Assembly (NCBI GenBank): GCA_964642175.1
Contig: CAZXOK010000004.1
Span: forward strand, 248,001-312,000
DNA length: 64,000 nt
Source: JANQGG01 sp964642175
GTDB taxonomy: Bacteria; Bacteroidota; Chlorobiia; Chlorobiales; Chloroherpetonaceae
Reading direction: 5' to 3'
Positions 34,514-44,198 of this stretch are shown here, in pieces. The translations under genes were made by a program, and so were the position numbers. The first letter of the stretch is position 1, and each line of letters opens with the position of its first letter. A model generated the notes under the pieces. The model made no database searches. It was not told the origin of the DNA and saw only the letters and a program-made list of their open reading frames with translations.

Positions 34514-35809
34514 TTATTGAATAATCCGTTCTAAAAACCAGGTATCCCCTGCACTCATAGACAATTTAATCCTGAAAATATCTTCCTGGATCAATCCAAA
34601 ATCGGTGGTTCCTTTGCGGGCATATTCCATAGCGATATCCACCATTGAATTTCCGTCTGCAAGAGGTATTCCTATGCCAAAGGTGAGACCATATTCATTG
34701 ATAGACTGATCCTGAAGTTCAATATTATGGTTCAGTACGTAGGCCCCAACCCTGTAAGTCAGTTTTTTAAAGATGCTGCTTCTACGCTCGTAGGCCTGAG
34801 CGTATTGCACTCCACCGCCAATACGAAGGGCATCTTTACTGTATGAGGTAGGATCGTTAAAAAGGACAAGGTCGGACCAGGATTGGCTTTGTACATCCAG
34901 TGCTACCAAGAGCTTTTTATTGGGTTCATAGGCTAAACCAAGTCCGAATCGACTGGGAATCAAAAGGTCGTTTCCTTCAGAAGTAGAAATCGTATCTGTA
35001 CCCGATGTGGTTGATGATATCAAAATTTCGCGATCAGCATTCAGTGTACTTTTTGCAGAGTAATATCCCCCAATATGAAACTGATCGTTTTTTGCAAAAA
35101 TCCCTACGGGGCTGCTGTAGCTTAGACCAAGTCTGTAGTTACTGCCATTAAGATTATCGCGTTCGTATTTTTCACCGCTATCAAAAGAAATATCAGAATA
35201 TTCTGTAAGAACCGTTTTTTCAAAGGTGCCAAAAATAAAATTATAAGACGCCCCGATGTATACAGAACCAATATTTGGTTTATTAATAAGCTGATAACCA
35301 ATGGCTAAAGGGATGGTTGATAAACCACCGGTGCCTTCAAACTGGGAGTCGTAGGTGATTTGATCACCGTCTGGAATGTCGATCAGGCCGGTTTCAGTTT
35401 GATCGTACTTAAGAACTGAATACGGCAATAACCCAACCGAAAGCACAAACTTGTTGATAGGTACTGCAAAAGCGGTGCCATTAAAGTTTCCATCAACCTG
35501 CATAGCCGATCCGGCACTACTTTCCAATGCATGTGATGAAAACGATACCTGCCCCATGATACGCGTTTGATCAATCACGCCCAACAAAGCCGGGTTTTGC
35601 AGGTTGATGTACCGTTTACTTCCTGCTGCTAATCCGGCCCCACCCATACCAACAGCTTGTGGAGAAACGATGTATTGAACATCTCCAACGCCAAATCGTG
35701 AATAGAGAGAGCCGCCTGCCGCCATCAATGGTTCGGCCAGAAATAGTAACCCAATAAAAAGTTGTAAAATATGCTTAAACAAAACGTGTGCTGATTTATG
35801 GTTATTCAA
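34514..35809 (-). CDS. Outer-membrane beta-barrel protein (PorV/FadL-like)
   Basis: A 431-residue outer-membrane protein with a signal peptide (about 1-31). The early part has SRFGVGDVQYIVSPQAVGMGGAGLAAGS followed by NPALLG, a pattern shared by the PorV/UPF0164 and FadL-type barrels. About 14 amphipathic strands follow. The best start is TTG at 35809, overlapping the lepB stop by 8 bases, since the signal peptide would be lost from any later ATG. The overlap implies cotranslation with lepB. Substrate unknown. This is not the T9SS PorV described at 10.9 kb. Confidence 0.78.
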   Translation of the reverse strand: MNNHKSAHVLFKHILQLFIGLLFLAEPLMAAGGSLYSRFGVGDVQYIVSPQAVGMGGAGLAAGSKRYINLQNPALLGVIDQTRIMGQVSFSSHALESSAGSAMQVDGNFNGTAFAVPINKFVLSVGLLPYSVLKYDQTETGLIDIPDGDQITYDSQFEGTGGLSTIPLAIGYQLINKPNIGSVYIGASYNFIFGTFEKTVLTEYSDISFDSGEKYERDNLNGSNYRLGLSYSSPVGIFAKNDQFHIGGYYSAKSTLNADREILISSTTSGTDTISTSEGNDLLIPSRFGLGLAYEPNKKLLVALDVQSQSWSDLVLFNDPTSYSKDALRIGGGVQYAQAYERRSSIFKKLTYRVGAYVLNHNIELQDQSINEYGLTFGIGIPLADGNSMVDIAMEYARKGTTDFGLIQEDIFRIKLSMSAGDTWFLERIIQ

Positions 35810-36656
35810 TTAGCATACCCGGTCTGTCCCATCGAATAGATGCTACTTTATCGAATATATTAAGCAGTCCAATATTTGGATCCCAGGACCAGAAAATGAT
35901 CAAAGCTGAGCCAACCACATGCGAAGCTGGCAAAAATCCCCAATAACGGCTGTCGAGGCTGTTGTCCCGATTATCACCCATCATAAAATAGTAATCCTGC
36001 TTAACAGTATAAATTTTACTGACAGCCCCATCAATAGCTACCGTATTTCCCATCAATGTAGCCTCATGGCCCTCATAGTAAAAAATATCACGGTATAAGT
36101 TGAAATTCTTACGGTTTAACTCAATAGTCTCACCTTCTTTTGGAATTGTAATCGGGCCGTACTGATCGCGGTTAAAACGTGAATATCTTGGGAAAATATT
36201 TATGTCGGGCTGACCCTTTGGCTTGGCTCCCGAGAGATACTTTCCATCCGGAGGCAAAGGCTGAAGTGTTTCATTTACATAGACTTCTTTATTCCTGAGC
36301 TCAAAGACATCACCCGGACCGGCTACACAACGTTTGATGTAGTTGACATCTTCTTCCTTTGGAAATTTAAACACAACAATATCACCGACTTGCACATCCT
36401 TATATTTTGGCAAACGCCAATCAGTAAAAGGAACCATGGCGCCATAAATAAATTTATTGACAAACAAGAAATCCCCGGCCAGCAAAGTATCTTCCATCGA
36501 TCCCGTTGGAATCCTGTAGGCTTCAATAATAAAAGTTCGAATAATAGTGGCTGCAATAGCTGCATAGATCAAGGCTTCAAACCACTCCCGGCTTGAGCTA
36601 TGGGTGCGTTTGGAAGTATTTTTGTCTTTATTGAGCGTTGGTTTTCTATCCGTCAT
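35802..36656 (-). CDS. lepB: Signal peptidase I
   Basis: A 284-residue inner-membrane protease that removes signal peptides from secreted proteins. One N-terminal membrane segment (about 27-47) precedes the catalytic domain. The serine-lysine dyad is Ser53 in RIPTGSMEDTL and Lys108 in VNYIKRCVAGPGD. The conserved GDNRDNSLDSRYWG box is near residue 230. Length is typical of Bacteroidota SPase I. It is the upstream partner of the barrel gene and lies 97 bases from lepA. Confidence 0.97.
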   Translation of the reverse strand: MTDRKPTLNKDKNTSKRTHSSSREWFEALIYAAIAATIIRTFIIEAYRIPTGSMEDTLLAGDFLFVNKFIYGAMVPFTDWRLPKYKDVQVGDIVVFKFPKEEDVNYIKRCVAGPGDVFELRNKEVYVNETLQPLPPDGKYLSGAKPKGQPDINIFPRYSRFNRDQYGPITIPKEGETIELNRKNFNLYRDIFYYEGHEATLMGNTVAIDGAVSKIYTVKQDYYFMMGDNRDNSLDSRYWGFLPASHVVGSALIIFWSWDPNIGLLNIFDKVASIRWDRPGMLIE

Positions 36657-36753
36657 TCTTAGGTTTTAATCACCGATATGGTTAAGATTTTTAAAGGTAT
36701 TTACATTAATCTGCCACCCAAAAAAAGGGCGGTTTGCATGGCACAGACCTGAT

Positions 36754-38565
36754 TTAATCATCTACACTGAGTACGGCTAAAAAGGCTTCCTGCGGGACTT
36801 CCACCCGGCCAACCTGTTTCATGCGTTTTTTACCTTCTTTTTGCTTTTCAATCAATTTTCGTTTTCTGGAGATATCGCCACCATAACATTTCGCAAGCAC
36901 GTTTTTCCGAAGGGCGCTGATACTTTCCCTTGCAATAATCCGGTTTCCGATTGCTGCCTGAATGGCAATATCATACATTTGCTTCGGGATGATCTCTTTG
37001 AGTTTCTGACAGAGTTTTCGTCCCCAGAGATAGGCTTTTGATTTATGTACGATCGTTGATAAGGCATCGACCTGCTCACCGTTCAGCAGCACATCCAACT
37101 TGGCCAGATCAGACTCCCTGTACCCGCAGTATTCATAATCCATGGAGGCATAGCCTTTGGAAACAGACTTTAATTTATCGTGGAAGTCAAAAATGATCTC
37201 GGATAACGGGAACTCAAAATGCAGACTCGCCCGACTTGTATCCAGGTATTTGGTATCCTTATACTCGCCCCGCCGTTCCATACCAAGTTTCATGATGTTG
37301 CCAATATACTCGGTTGTGGTAATGATCTGCATGGAAATGTAAGGTTCTTCGATATAAGCCACCACGGTTTGATCGGGCATTTTAGAAGGATTATCAACCA
37401 ACATTTCTTCGGCATTGGTTTTGGTTATCCGGTATTCCACATTAGGCACCGTTGTTATAATACTTATCTGATACTCGCGTTCCAGGCGCTCCTGGATAAT
37501 TTCCATATGCAACAGGCCTAAAAACCCGCAACGGAATCCGAAACCCAGGGCCGCTGAAGTTTCCGGTGTAAAAACCAGCGAAGCATCGTTAAGTGATAAC
37601 CGATCCAGGGAATCGCGTAAATCTTCAAAGTCGTCGGAATTTACCGGAAATACCCCGCTATACACCATGGGTTTTACATCCTGATAACCCGGTAATGGTT
37701 CCGTACATGGGTTTTCAGCAGAGGTAACCGTGTCGCCGACTTTGGCGTCTTTCACATCTTTGATGGAGCAGATCAAATACCCCACACTTCCGGCCTCCAG
37801 GGTTTTCTGAGGTATTTTTTTTAGACTTAGCGTACCGATCTCTTCAGCCACAAATACCTTGTTATTGGCCAGAAACTTTACTTTGCTGCCCTTTTTCAGA
37901 ACGCCTTCCACAATTCTGATGTAAGCTACTGCGCCACGATAGGTATCAAACACAGAGTCGAAGATAAGCGCACGCAATGGCTTCTGGGTTTCAACTTTAG
38001 GTTCCGGAATACGCTCTACCACGGCTTCCAGAAGTTCATCAATTCCAATGCCGCTTTTAGCAGACACATGAACAATCTCTTCTTTTTTGGAACCTATAAG
38101 CTCAATGATCTGTGAGGAAACTTTCTCAATATCGGCTGAAGGCAGATCTATTTTATTTATGACCGGAATAATTTCCAAACCGGCCTCGATGGCCAGATAA
38201 AGATTGGCAATGGTTTGGGCTTCTACGCCTTGCGAAGCATCCACCACCAGCAGGGCACCTTCGCAGGCAGCCAGTGAGCGAGAAACTTCGTAACTAAAAT
38301 CGACGTGGCCCGGCGTATCAATCAGGTTCAACTGGTAGGTCTGGCCTGTATGGGTCTGGTAATTCATTTGAATGGCATGGCTCTTAATCGTGATTCCACG
38401 CTCACGTTCCAGGTCCATATCATCCAGAACCTGATCCATCATCTCACGATGTTCAACGGTTTTGGTTACTTCTAAAAGCCGGTCTGCGAGGGTAGATTTC
38501 CCATGATCAATATGGGCAATGATGCAAAAATTCCTGATATGAACTTTATCGTTTGTCTGAGCCAT
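36754..38565 (-). CDS. lepA: Elongation factor 4 (LepA)
   Basis: A 603-residue translational GTPase that binds ribosomes and acts in back-translocation or ribosome biogenesis. The N-terminal G domain has the P-loop AHIDHGKS, DTPGHVDF and NKIDLP. The EF4-specific C-terminal domain ends near VGRVEVPQEAFLAVLSVDD. Length is normal. It lies on the same strand between fmt and lepB. Confidence 0.98.
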   Translation of the reverse strand: MAQTNDKVHIRNFCIIAHIDHGKSTLADRLLEVTKTVEHREMMDQVLDDMDLERERGITIKSHAIQMNYQTHTGQTYQLNLIDTPGHVDFSYEVSRSLAACEGALLVVDASQGVEAQTIANLYLAIEAGLEIIPVINKIDLPSADIEKVSSQIIELIGSKKEEIVHVSAKSGIGIDELLEAVVERIPEPKVETQKPLRALIFDSVFDTYRGAVAYIRIVEGVLKKGSKVKFLANNKVFVAEEIGTLSLKKIPQKTLEAGSVGYLICSIKDVKDAKVGDTVTSAENPCTEPLPGYQDVKPMVYSGVFPVNSDDFEDLRDSLDRLSLNDASLVFTPETSAALGFGFRCGFLGLLHMEIIQERLEREYQISIITTVPNVEYRITKTNAEEMLVDNPSKMPDQTVVAYIEEPYISMQIITTTEYIGNIMKLGMERRGEYKDTKYLDTSRASLHFEFPLSEIIFDFHDKLKSVSKGYASMDYEYCGYRESDLAKLDVLLNGEQVDALSTIVHKSKAYLWGRKLCQKLKEIIPKQMYDIAIQAAIGNRIIARESISALRKNVLAKCYGGDISRKRKLIEKQKEGKKRMKQVGRVEVPQEAFLAVLSVDD

Positions 38566-38638
38566 AAATGGATGTGCGATGTAACTTAAAACTGCAAAGC
38601 GTTAAATATAACAAAAAGAATGGAATATTGGCCGGCGA

Positions 38639-39571
38639 TTAATCAAATCGTTCATTTCCATGCAATCGGTAACCCCTTAGAAAATCTGAGGCCTGGAGAC
38701 GCTTTTTTCCTTCCATTTGTAGGGAATAGACTTCTATAGCCCCGTTCAGGCAGGCCACCTTCAATCGTCCGTTTTCGACAAGCCAGGTCCCCGGGGAGAT
38801 GTCCGAGGCCGGTTCATCGGATACACTGGCTTTAAACAGTTTTACCATTTTGCCATTGAACTCAGTCCAGGCTGTGGGACGCTCGGCCAGGCCACGGATA
38901 AAATTGGCAACGTCATCAGGATGTTGATTCCATTCAATCCGGGTATTATCCTTAAAGAGTTTAGGGGCCTTGCAGGCCAGGCTGCTGTCCTGGATTTGAA
39001 GTTGTACCCGGTTTTCATAGATCTGCTCAAGCGACTCGGCCACTGCCTCGGCACCAATTACAGAGAGCTGTTCAGCCAACTGTGTTGCTGTTGTCTCGGA
39101 TCCGATTGAAAGCTCTTTCTGAAGGATCATCTCGCCTGTATCCACTTTCTTTTCAATAAAAAAAGTGGTTACACCGGTTTTCTGCTCACCTTTCATGATA
39201 GCCCAGTTTATTGGGGCTGCACCCCGGAATTTAGGTAGCACTGAGGCGTGCAAATTGAACGTGCCTTTTGTTGGAATGCTGAACACCTGCTCAGGTAAAA
39301 TCCGAAATGCGACTACAACAATAACATCAGGGTTATAAGTAGCAATCGTTTTGGCAAATTCCGGATCCTTAACATCTTCAACCTCCAGCACATCAAGACC
39401 CAGTTCCCTGGCTTTTAACTTAACCGGTGTTGGAATGGGCTCGCTGTTTTGGGATCGACGCGGTTTATCCGGGCTGGTTACCACCAACTTAATCGTGGCA
39501 AAACTCAATTTAGATATGGCAAGTAAAGAGGGAACGCTGAATTGGGGCGTTCCCATAAAGATGATATTCAC
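38639..39571 (-). CDS. fmt: Methionyl-tRNA formyltransferase
   Basis: A 310-residue enzyme that formylates initiator Met-tRNA using 10-formyltetrahydrofolate. The catalytic region NLHASVLPKFRGAAPINWAI carries the conserved Asn and His, and the Asp loop is in KKVDTGEM. The C-terminal tRNA-binding domain follows (about 205-305). The start overlaps the def stop by 4 bases (ATGA-type), so the two are translationally coupled, the usual def-fmt pairing. Confidence 0.97.
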   Translation of the reverse strand: MNIIFMGTPQFSVPSLLAISKLSFATIKLVVTSPDKPRRSQNSEPIPTPVKLKARELGLDVLEVEDVKDPEFAKTIATYNPDVIVVVAFRILPEQVFSIPTKGTFNLHASVLPKFRGAAPINWAIMKGEQKTGVTTFFIEKKVDTGEMILQKELSIGSETTATQLAEQLSVIGAEAVAESLEQIYENRVQLQIQDSSLACKAPKLFKDNTRIEWNQHPDDVANFIRGLAERPTAWTEFNGKMVKLFKASVSDEPASDISPGTWLVENGRLKVACLNGAIEVYSLQMEGKKRLQASDFLRGYRLHGNERFD

Positions 39572-40131
39572 GAATGAGATAAAGCGTTTGATTTTTCAGC
39601 AATTTGATAGGAGGTTTCCACATCACCATGTTTGATCGCTTCGATATCATCCTTGATTTTGCGTTTTACCCGACCGTCCAGATTGCTGATAAATAAGTTT
39701 CCTGTTAAGTGTTCGTATTCATGCTGAATAACACGGGCTTTAAGACCATGATATTCCTCGATGTGTTCCTGGAAGTTTTCATCTCGGTACTTGATTCTGA
39801 TCATTTCCGGGCGTTTGACTTCTTCACGAATACCCGGAACGCTCAAACAACCTTCTTCCATCACCGACATACCCCTGGTTTCAAGTATCTGTGGATTAAG
39901 AAATGCCATGGGTTTTTCATCTTTGAAATCGTCCATCACCGAAAGATCAATAACAAACAAACGAAGTGATTTCCCTATCTGGGGTGCCGCAAGTCCGATC
40001 CCTTCAGCCTGGTACATGGTTTCAAACATATCTTTAATCAACTGCTGGTGCTCTGGCTCAAGCTTTTTCAATGGCTTTGCGACTTTATTTAAAACATTAT
40101 CTCCAACTGTATTTATAGGTAAAATGGCCAT
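39568..40131 (-). CDS. def: Peptide deformylase
   Basis: A 187-residue metalloenzyme that removes the N-formyl group from nascent proteins. The three motifs are present: GLAAPQ at 46-51, EEGCLSVPG with metal ligand Cys95, and QHEYEHL with ligands His137 and His141 and catalytic Glu138. The usual HExDH is here HEYEH, a conservative Asp-to-Glu change next to the second histidine. Length is normal. It overlaps fmt by 4 bases and probably initiates the def-fmt unit. Confidence 0.97.
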   Translation of the reverse strand: MAILPINTVGDNVLNKVAKPLKKLEPEHQQLIKDMFETMYQAEGIGLAAPQIGKSLRLFVIDLSVMDDFKDEKPMAFLNPQILETRGMSVMEEGCLSVPGIREEVKRPEMIRIKYRDENFQEHIEEYHGLKARVIQHEYEHLTGNLFISNLDGRVKRKIKDDIEAIKHGDVETSYQIAEKSNALSHS

Positions 40132-40214
40132 GATGATATCACTTGAAATTCAACAAATACTCTTGACGATTAAACATCAACAAAGATGATTTTGTTGCTG
40201 ATTCTTATCAAATA

Positions 40215-42431
40215 TTAGTTATTGAGAGTCAAAATATCCAGAGAATTGGTATCTGGATTGAGAAAAAATAACTCATTCCCCTCTTTATTCTCCAGATAAA
40301 CGGCTCTATCAATCATAGGAGCACTAAACGCCACCAACGGTTTTGGTTTAAAGCCCCTGGCATCAAACAACCAAGTTTGTAGTGTTCCGGATGACTTTTT
40401 TTGATGAAATCCCAAAACAGACTCCTGCTGGTTGTCTGAGTATAGATTGATCCGGACATGATTCAGAGGTTGATCAATTGGCAACGCACTCTTTTTAAAC
40501 TGCTTTTCAAAAGACATGAACCCCCAAAGCGTGCCTTCAGCGAGAAATAAAATATCATCTTTGCCATCAAAGTCAAAATCGCCTGCCCGCAACAACCTCA
40601 TGTCTTTAAAGCCATGAGAGCCAAGAGGTTTATTATTTATGGAGTGCCTGAATCCGTAAGACTTTGACTCTTGAATACCCAGATATGTCATTTTTCCGGT
40701 TTTGGCATTCTGAACATAAAATCCATACTGCCCCATGGTTATGTTTGATTTCAGGACTTCTAGCGGCAGCTCTTTGGGCAATAAGGTTTTAAAGGGATTT
40801 TTGTAACCTGGTTTTATCTGGATATGAACTGTTCTGGGTTGAACGTTCTCGTTTCCCCGGTCTATGAAAGTAAGCGAGTAACTAAGCCTGTTGCGGGTTA
40901 AGAGCCCTTTGTGGTAAAAATCAATACCTATAAGGGTTTGTGAGGATAACATGCAGGATTTATAGCCGGTTCTGAAAGAGATTAGTTTCAGGATTTTATC
41001 CCGGGTGTTATAACACAAAACATGACGTTTATCCAGAAAACGAACCTGCGAAGCTGAAAAACCAACATCTATTTGCCTGATGGTTGTCTTTTGTTTAGTG
41101 CGCTCGAGAAAACTGATTTTGGTCGATTTTTTATGTGCAATTGCGCAGTAAGTATTATCTGATGATCGGAACACGGCAAGGTCGGCTGGCTCTGAAGCCA
41201 CCAGGTGTTTAACAAGTGAAAACGGGTTTTTAGCTTCTCGCTTTTTTTCTTCGTCCGAGAACCCTTTTTGGGTGAGCATGAACAGATGGCGCTCATCTCC
41301 TGAAATACCAACAATGTCTGAGAAGTTATCCTGATCCACCCGACAAACTTTGATCATTTTTGCAGATTGCGGCAAACCGAAATCTAAATACTGCGCTGAG
41401 TTAAGCGCAAAAGCATCCTGCATTAACCTGACCTTGTTTTGTTTGTGCCAAAGCATCATCAAATCTTTGGATTGAGCTTTACTTAATGCCGCTGCAAAAA
41501 GCTTATCAGGTAACAAACCCTCATAAAACAGCCTGTCTTGCCGGCCGGTTTCAATGCCAAAATCATACTTTATTTTTAAACGGCCTTGTTTTGATGTTTT
41601 GGATGTCTGTTCGCCAACGATCAATTCTGAAAGAATATTCTCATTAAGCTCTTCCAACAAGTAAGGAGTTTCAAAATCCTGCATTTCATATAGATTACTC
41701 TCAAGCTGATTGTTTTCATCGCCCTGAATCATAACAAACTGATGTCGCGTTTTACCCAGACAAAGTGCACCAGGTTGGATCTGCTCATCACATCCGTGGC
41801 GCATTGGGCGGATGTCCTCAAACGGGGTATCCGGGAACATATGTTCCTTAAACTCGATCCAACCCCGTTTCTGCAAAAGATATCGCTCTACGCCACGTTC
41901 TTTGCAAAGTACAAGAACTTGTTTTTGATCTTCTTGAGATAAAACTCTGATGGACTGACCGGGCTGTTTAGTGACGATGTAACCTTTTAAGCTTAATACA
42001 CCAGAGGTTTTCACCTTATAACTGGCCAAAGTGTGATTTTTTTCAAACAGTAATAGCAGATCCTCTACCTTATCCTGATTGAAATCAACTGCCTCTAGAT
42101 CCAGGATGGGATTTCTGAAACGAATGGTTTTGCGACGGATGTATTCAAAGGGTTCCCGTGAGAAATACAGTTCAATATTCCGGCGATTTTTTCCAAGAAC
42201 AGCCAGGTCTATCTGACCATCGCCGTTAAAATCACCCATTGTATAGTCTTGTATCGGAGCGTTTAAAGCTATAGATTTAAGAAACCAGGCGTCTGATTCA
42301 TGAAGTGGTTTAATCTGGCGGCTGTCCTGGGCATATGAGTTGGCACATAAAAAAGCTATTAGGGCAAGTTTTGTAAATGCCAGGGATGCAACAGAGCGAA
42401 TGAACATTTGCTTTGTGTTCATGTTATGCAC
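40215..42431 (-). CDS. Exported FG-GAP/VCBS-like repeat protein
   Basis: A 738-residue exported protein with a signal peptide (to about 34). It has several Ca-binding-loop-like repeats of the FG-GAP/VCBS type (DFNGDGQIDLAVLG near 65, DFNQDKVEDLLLL near 110, DFDFDGKDDILFL near 640), so a beta-propeller is likely. Unlike the M6-like protein it has no recognisable T9SS C-terminal domain. Function is unknown; surface or periplasmic binding is the usual guess. A second ATG at 42422 is an alternative start. It is divergent from cysK. Confidence 0.78.
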   Translation of the reverse strand: MHNMNTKQMFIRSVASLAFTKLALIAFLCANSYAQDSRQIKPLHESDAWFLKSIALNAPIQDYTMGDFNGDGQIDLAVLGKNRRNIELYFSREPFEYIRRKTIRFRNPILDLEAVDFNQDKVEDLLLLFEKNHTLASYKVKTSGVLSLKGYIVTKQPGQSIRVLSQEDQKQVLVLCKERGVERYLLQKRGWIEFKEHMFPDTPFEDIRPMRHGCDEQIQPGALCLGKTRHQFVMIQGDENNQLESNLYEMQDFETPYLLEELNENILSELIVGEQTSKTSKQGRLKIKYDFGIETGRQDRLFYEGLLPDKLFAAALSKAQSKDLMMLWHKQNKVRLMQDAFALNSAQYLDFGLPQSAKMIKVCRVDQDNFSDIVGISGDERHLFMLTQKGFSDEEKKREAKNPFSLVKHLVASEPADLAVFRSSDNTYCAIAHKKSTKISFLERTKQKTTIRQIDVGFSASQVRFLDKRHVLCYNTRDKILKLISFRTGYKSCMLSSQTLIGIDFYHKGLLTRNRLSYSLTFIDRGNENVQPRTVHIQIKPGYKNPFKTLLPKELPLEVLKSNITMGQYGFYVQNAKTGKMTYLGIQESKSYGFRHSINNKPLGSHGFKDMRLLRAGDFDFDGKDDILFLAEGTLWGFMSFEKQFKKSALPIDQPLNHVRINLYSDNQQESVLGFHQKKSSGTLQTWLFDARGFKPKPLVAFSAPMIDRAVYLENKEGNELFFLNPDTNSLDILTLNN

Positions 42432-42474
42432 AAAAAGCTCTTTTTTAATAATTTAGGTCAAAAACCCTTTTCTT

Positions 42475-43398
42475 ATGAAAATATTTGACAACATTCAAGC
42501 CACCATTGGCTTAACCCCACTTGTTAGGTTTAAATCTGATTCCACAGAACTCCAGGCTACCGTATTACTCAAACTTGAGTTCTTTAATCCATTAGGGAGC
42601 GTGAAAGACAGGATAGGGCAATCCCTTATTGAAACAGCGTTGAAAGATAATAAAATAAATCAAAATACTTTAATTGTTGAGCCCACCAGTGGCAATACCG
42701 GCCTGGCACTGGCATTTATTTGTGCCCAGAAAGGCATGAAGTGCTGCATTGTGATGCCGGAAACCATGAGCCTGGAACGCAAAAAAGTATTGAAACATAT
42801 GGGTGCCGAGCTGGTCTTAACCCCTGGAAGTATGGGTATGAAAGGCGCTATTCAGCAGGCTCAGGAAATACTTGAAAAGGAATCCAACAGCTTTATGCCC
42901 GATCAGTTCAACAATCCTGCCAATCCTTACATCCATAAAGTAACCACAGCTGAAGAGATCTGGAACGATACCGAAGGCCAGGTTGATGTGCTTGTTTCCG
43001 GTGTGGGAACCGGCGGTACACTCTCCGGAGTAGGCGAAGTGATTAAATCACGCAAACCGAAGTTCAAGGTAATTGCTGTTGAACCGAAAGACTCGCCGGT
43101 TATCAGTGGCGGAGAGCCCGGGCCTCATAAAATTCAGGGCATTGGCGCTGGTTTTATTCCCGGCAATCTGAACACATCTCTCATTGATGAAGTCGTAACG
43201 GTGTCTAACGAAGATGCCATTGAGACCGCACGAAAACTTTCAAACGAGCAAGGCATTTTATGTGGTATCTCCTCGGGTGCGGCTGCCTGGGCATCGTTGC
43301 AAATTGCCAAACGAGACGATATGGCCGGTAAAACCATTGTTACCGTGCTGCCAAGTACCGGTGAGCGTTACATCAGCACCGATCTATTTAAAAACTGA
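42475..43398 (+). CDS. cysK: Cysteine synthase A
   Basis: A 307-residue PLP enzyme (O-acetylserine sulfhydrylase) that makes cysteine from O-acetylserine and sulfide. The PLP-binding lysine is Lys44 in NPLGSVKDR. The substrate loop PTSGNTG and the phosphate-binding GTGGTLSG are intact, as is the closing ILCGISSGAA segment. Length is normal. The AlkD-like gene follows after only 5 bases, so both are probably on one transcript. Confidence 0.96.
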   Translation: MKIFDNIQATIGLTPLVRFKSDSTELQATVLLKLEFFNPLGSVKDRIGQSLIETALKDNKINQNTLIVEPTSGNTGLALAFICAQKGMKCCIVMPETMSLERKKVLKHMGAELVLTPGSMGMKGAIQQAQEILEKESNSFMPDQFNNPANPYIHKVTTAEEIWNDTEGQVDVLVSGVGTGGTLSGVGEVIKSRKPKFKVIAVEPKDSPVISGGEPGPHKIQGIGAGFIPGNLNTSLIDEVVTVSNEDAIETARKLSNEQGILCGISSGAAAWASLQIAKRDDMAGKTIVTVLPSTGERYISTDLFKN

Positions 43399-43403
43399 CC
43401 CTC

Positions 43404-44114
43404 ATGAGTGAGATTTGCTCCCGGGTTGAGCAAGCCTTGTTTGCACAGGCTGATGAACAAAAACGTGCCGATTTAATGCGATTCTTTAAAACCGGTCCGG
43501 GCCAGTACACCGAAGGTGATCTGTTCATAGGTGTTACCGTACCTAAAATCCGGAAAACGTTAAAAAATTTTACATGGATTGATCTGGGCGACATTGCAGA
43601 ATTGTTAGGTTCGAACTATCACGAAGTCCGTATAATGGGATTGCTGATACTGGTTGAACGCATGAAAAAAGCTGATCGGGATACCCAGACAAAAATCTTT
43701 TCGCTTTATCTCTCCAATACCGGGGCCATCAATAATTGGGACCTGGTGGATGTATCGGCACCTCATATTGTGGGCAGGTTCCTGGAAAACGACCCGCTGC
43801 CCCAGTTAGAAAAGCTGGCGCTATCATCCAACTTATGGGAGCGCCGTATAGCCATTATTGCCACCTTTTATCATATTCGTCAAAACCGCTTCGAGCCAAC
43901 GCTTCTCATTGCCAGGCTTTTGGTTAGAGATCCGCACGACCTCATTCACAAGGCTGTAGGATGGATGCTGCGTGAAATTGGTAACCGCGATCTTAAAACG
44001 GAAACCTCATTTCTCAATCAACATTACCCCCATATGCCTCGAACCATGCTGCGTTATGCCATTGAAAAATTCCCCGAACCGCTCCGACAAGATTACCTTA
44101 AAGGCCGGATTTAA
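43404..44114 (+). CDS. DNA alkylation repair protein (AlkD-like HEAT repeat)
   Basis: A 236-residue all-helical protein of the AlkD-like DNA glycosylase family, which removes alkylated bases such as 3-methyladenine or 7-methylguanine. Family landmarks are VPKIRKT, the aromatic/acidic pair in NNWDLVDVSAP, DLIHKAVGWMLREIG, and PRTMLRYAIEKFP. The start lies 5 bases after cysK, so it is translationally linked, though the pairing has no obvious shared function. Confidence 0.92.
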   Translation: MSEICSRVEQALFAQADEQKRADLMRFFKTGPGQYTEGDLFIGVTVPKIRKTLKNFTWIDLGDIAELLGSNYHEVRIMGLLILVERMKKADRDTQTKIFSLYLSNTGAINNWDLVDVSAPHIVGRFLENDPLPQLEKLALSSNLWERRIAIIATFYHIRQNRFEPTLLIARLLVRDPHDLIHKAVGWMLREIGNRDLKTETSFLNQHYPHMPRTMLRYAIEKFPEPLRQDYLKGRI

Positions 44115-44198
44115 TTGTGCTTTATTTAATCATTTCATTTTGGTAAGCTATATTGCAAAAAACCTTGAAATTCTTTTTCACCCAGGGCAAAACCAATC

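Noticed and set aside
40178..40197. 7-bp AT-rich inverted repeat between def and the FG-GAP-like gene
   Set aside because: Weak stem without a T run on either transcript; not a convincing terminator.
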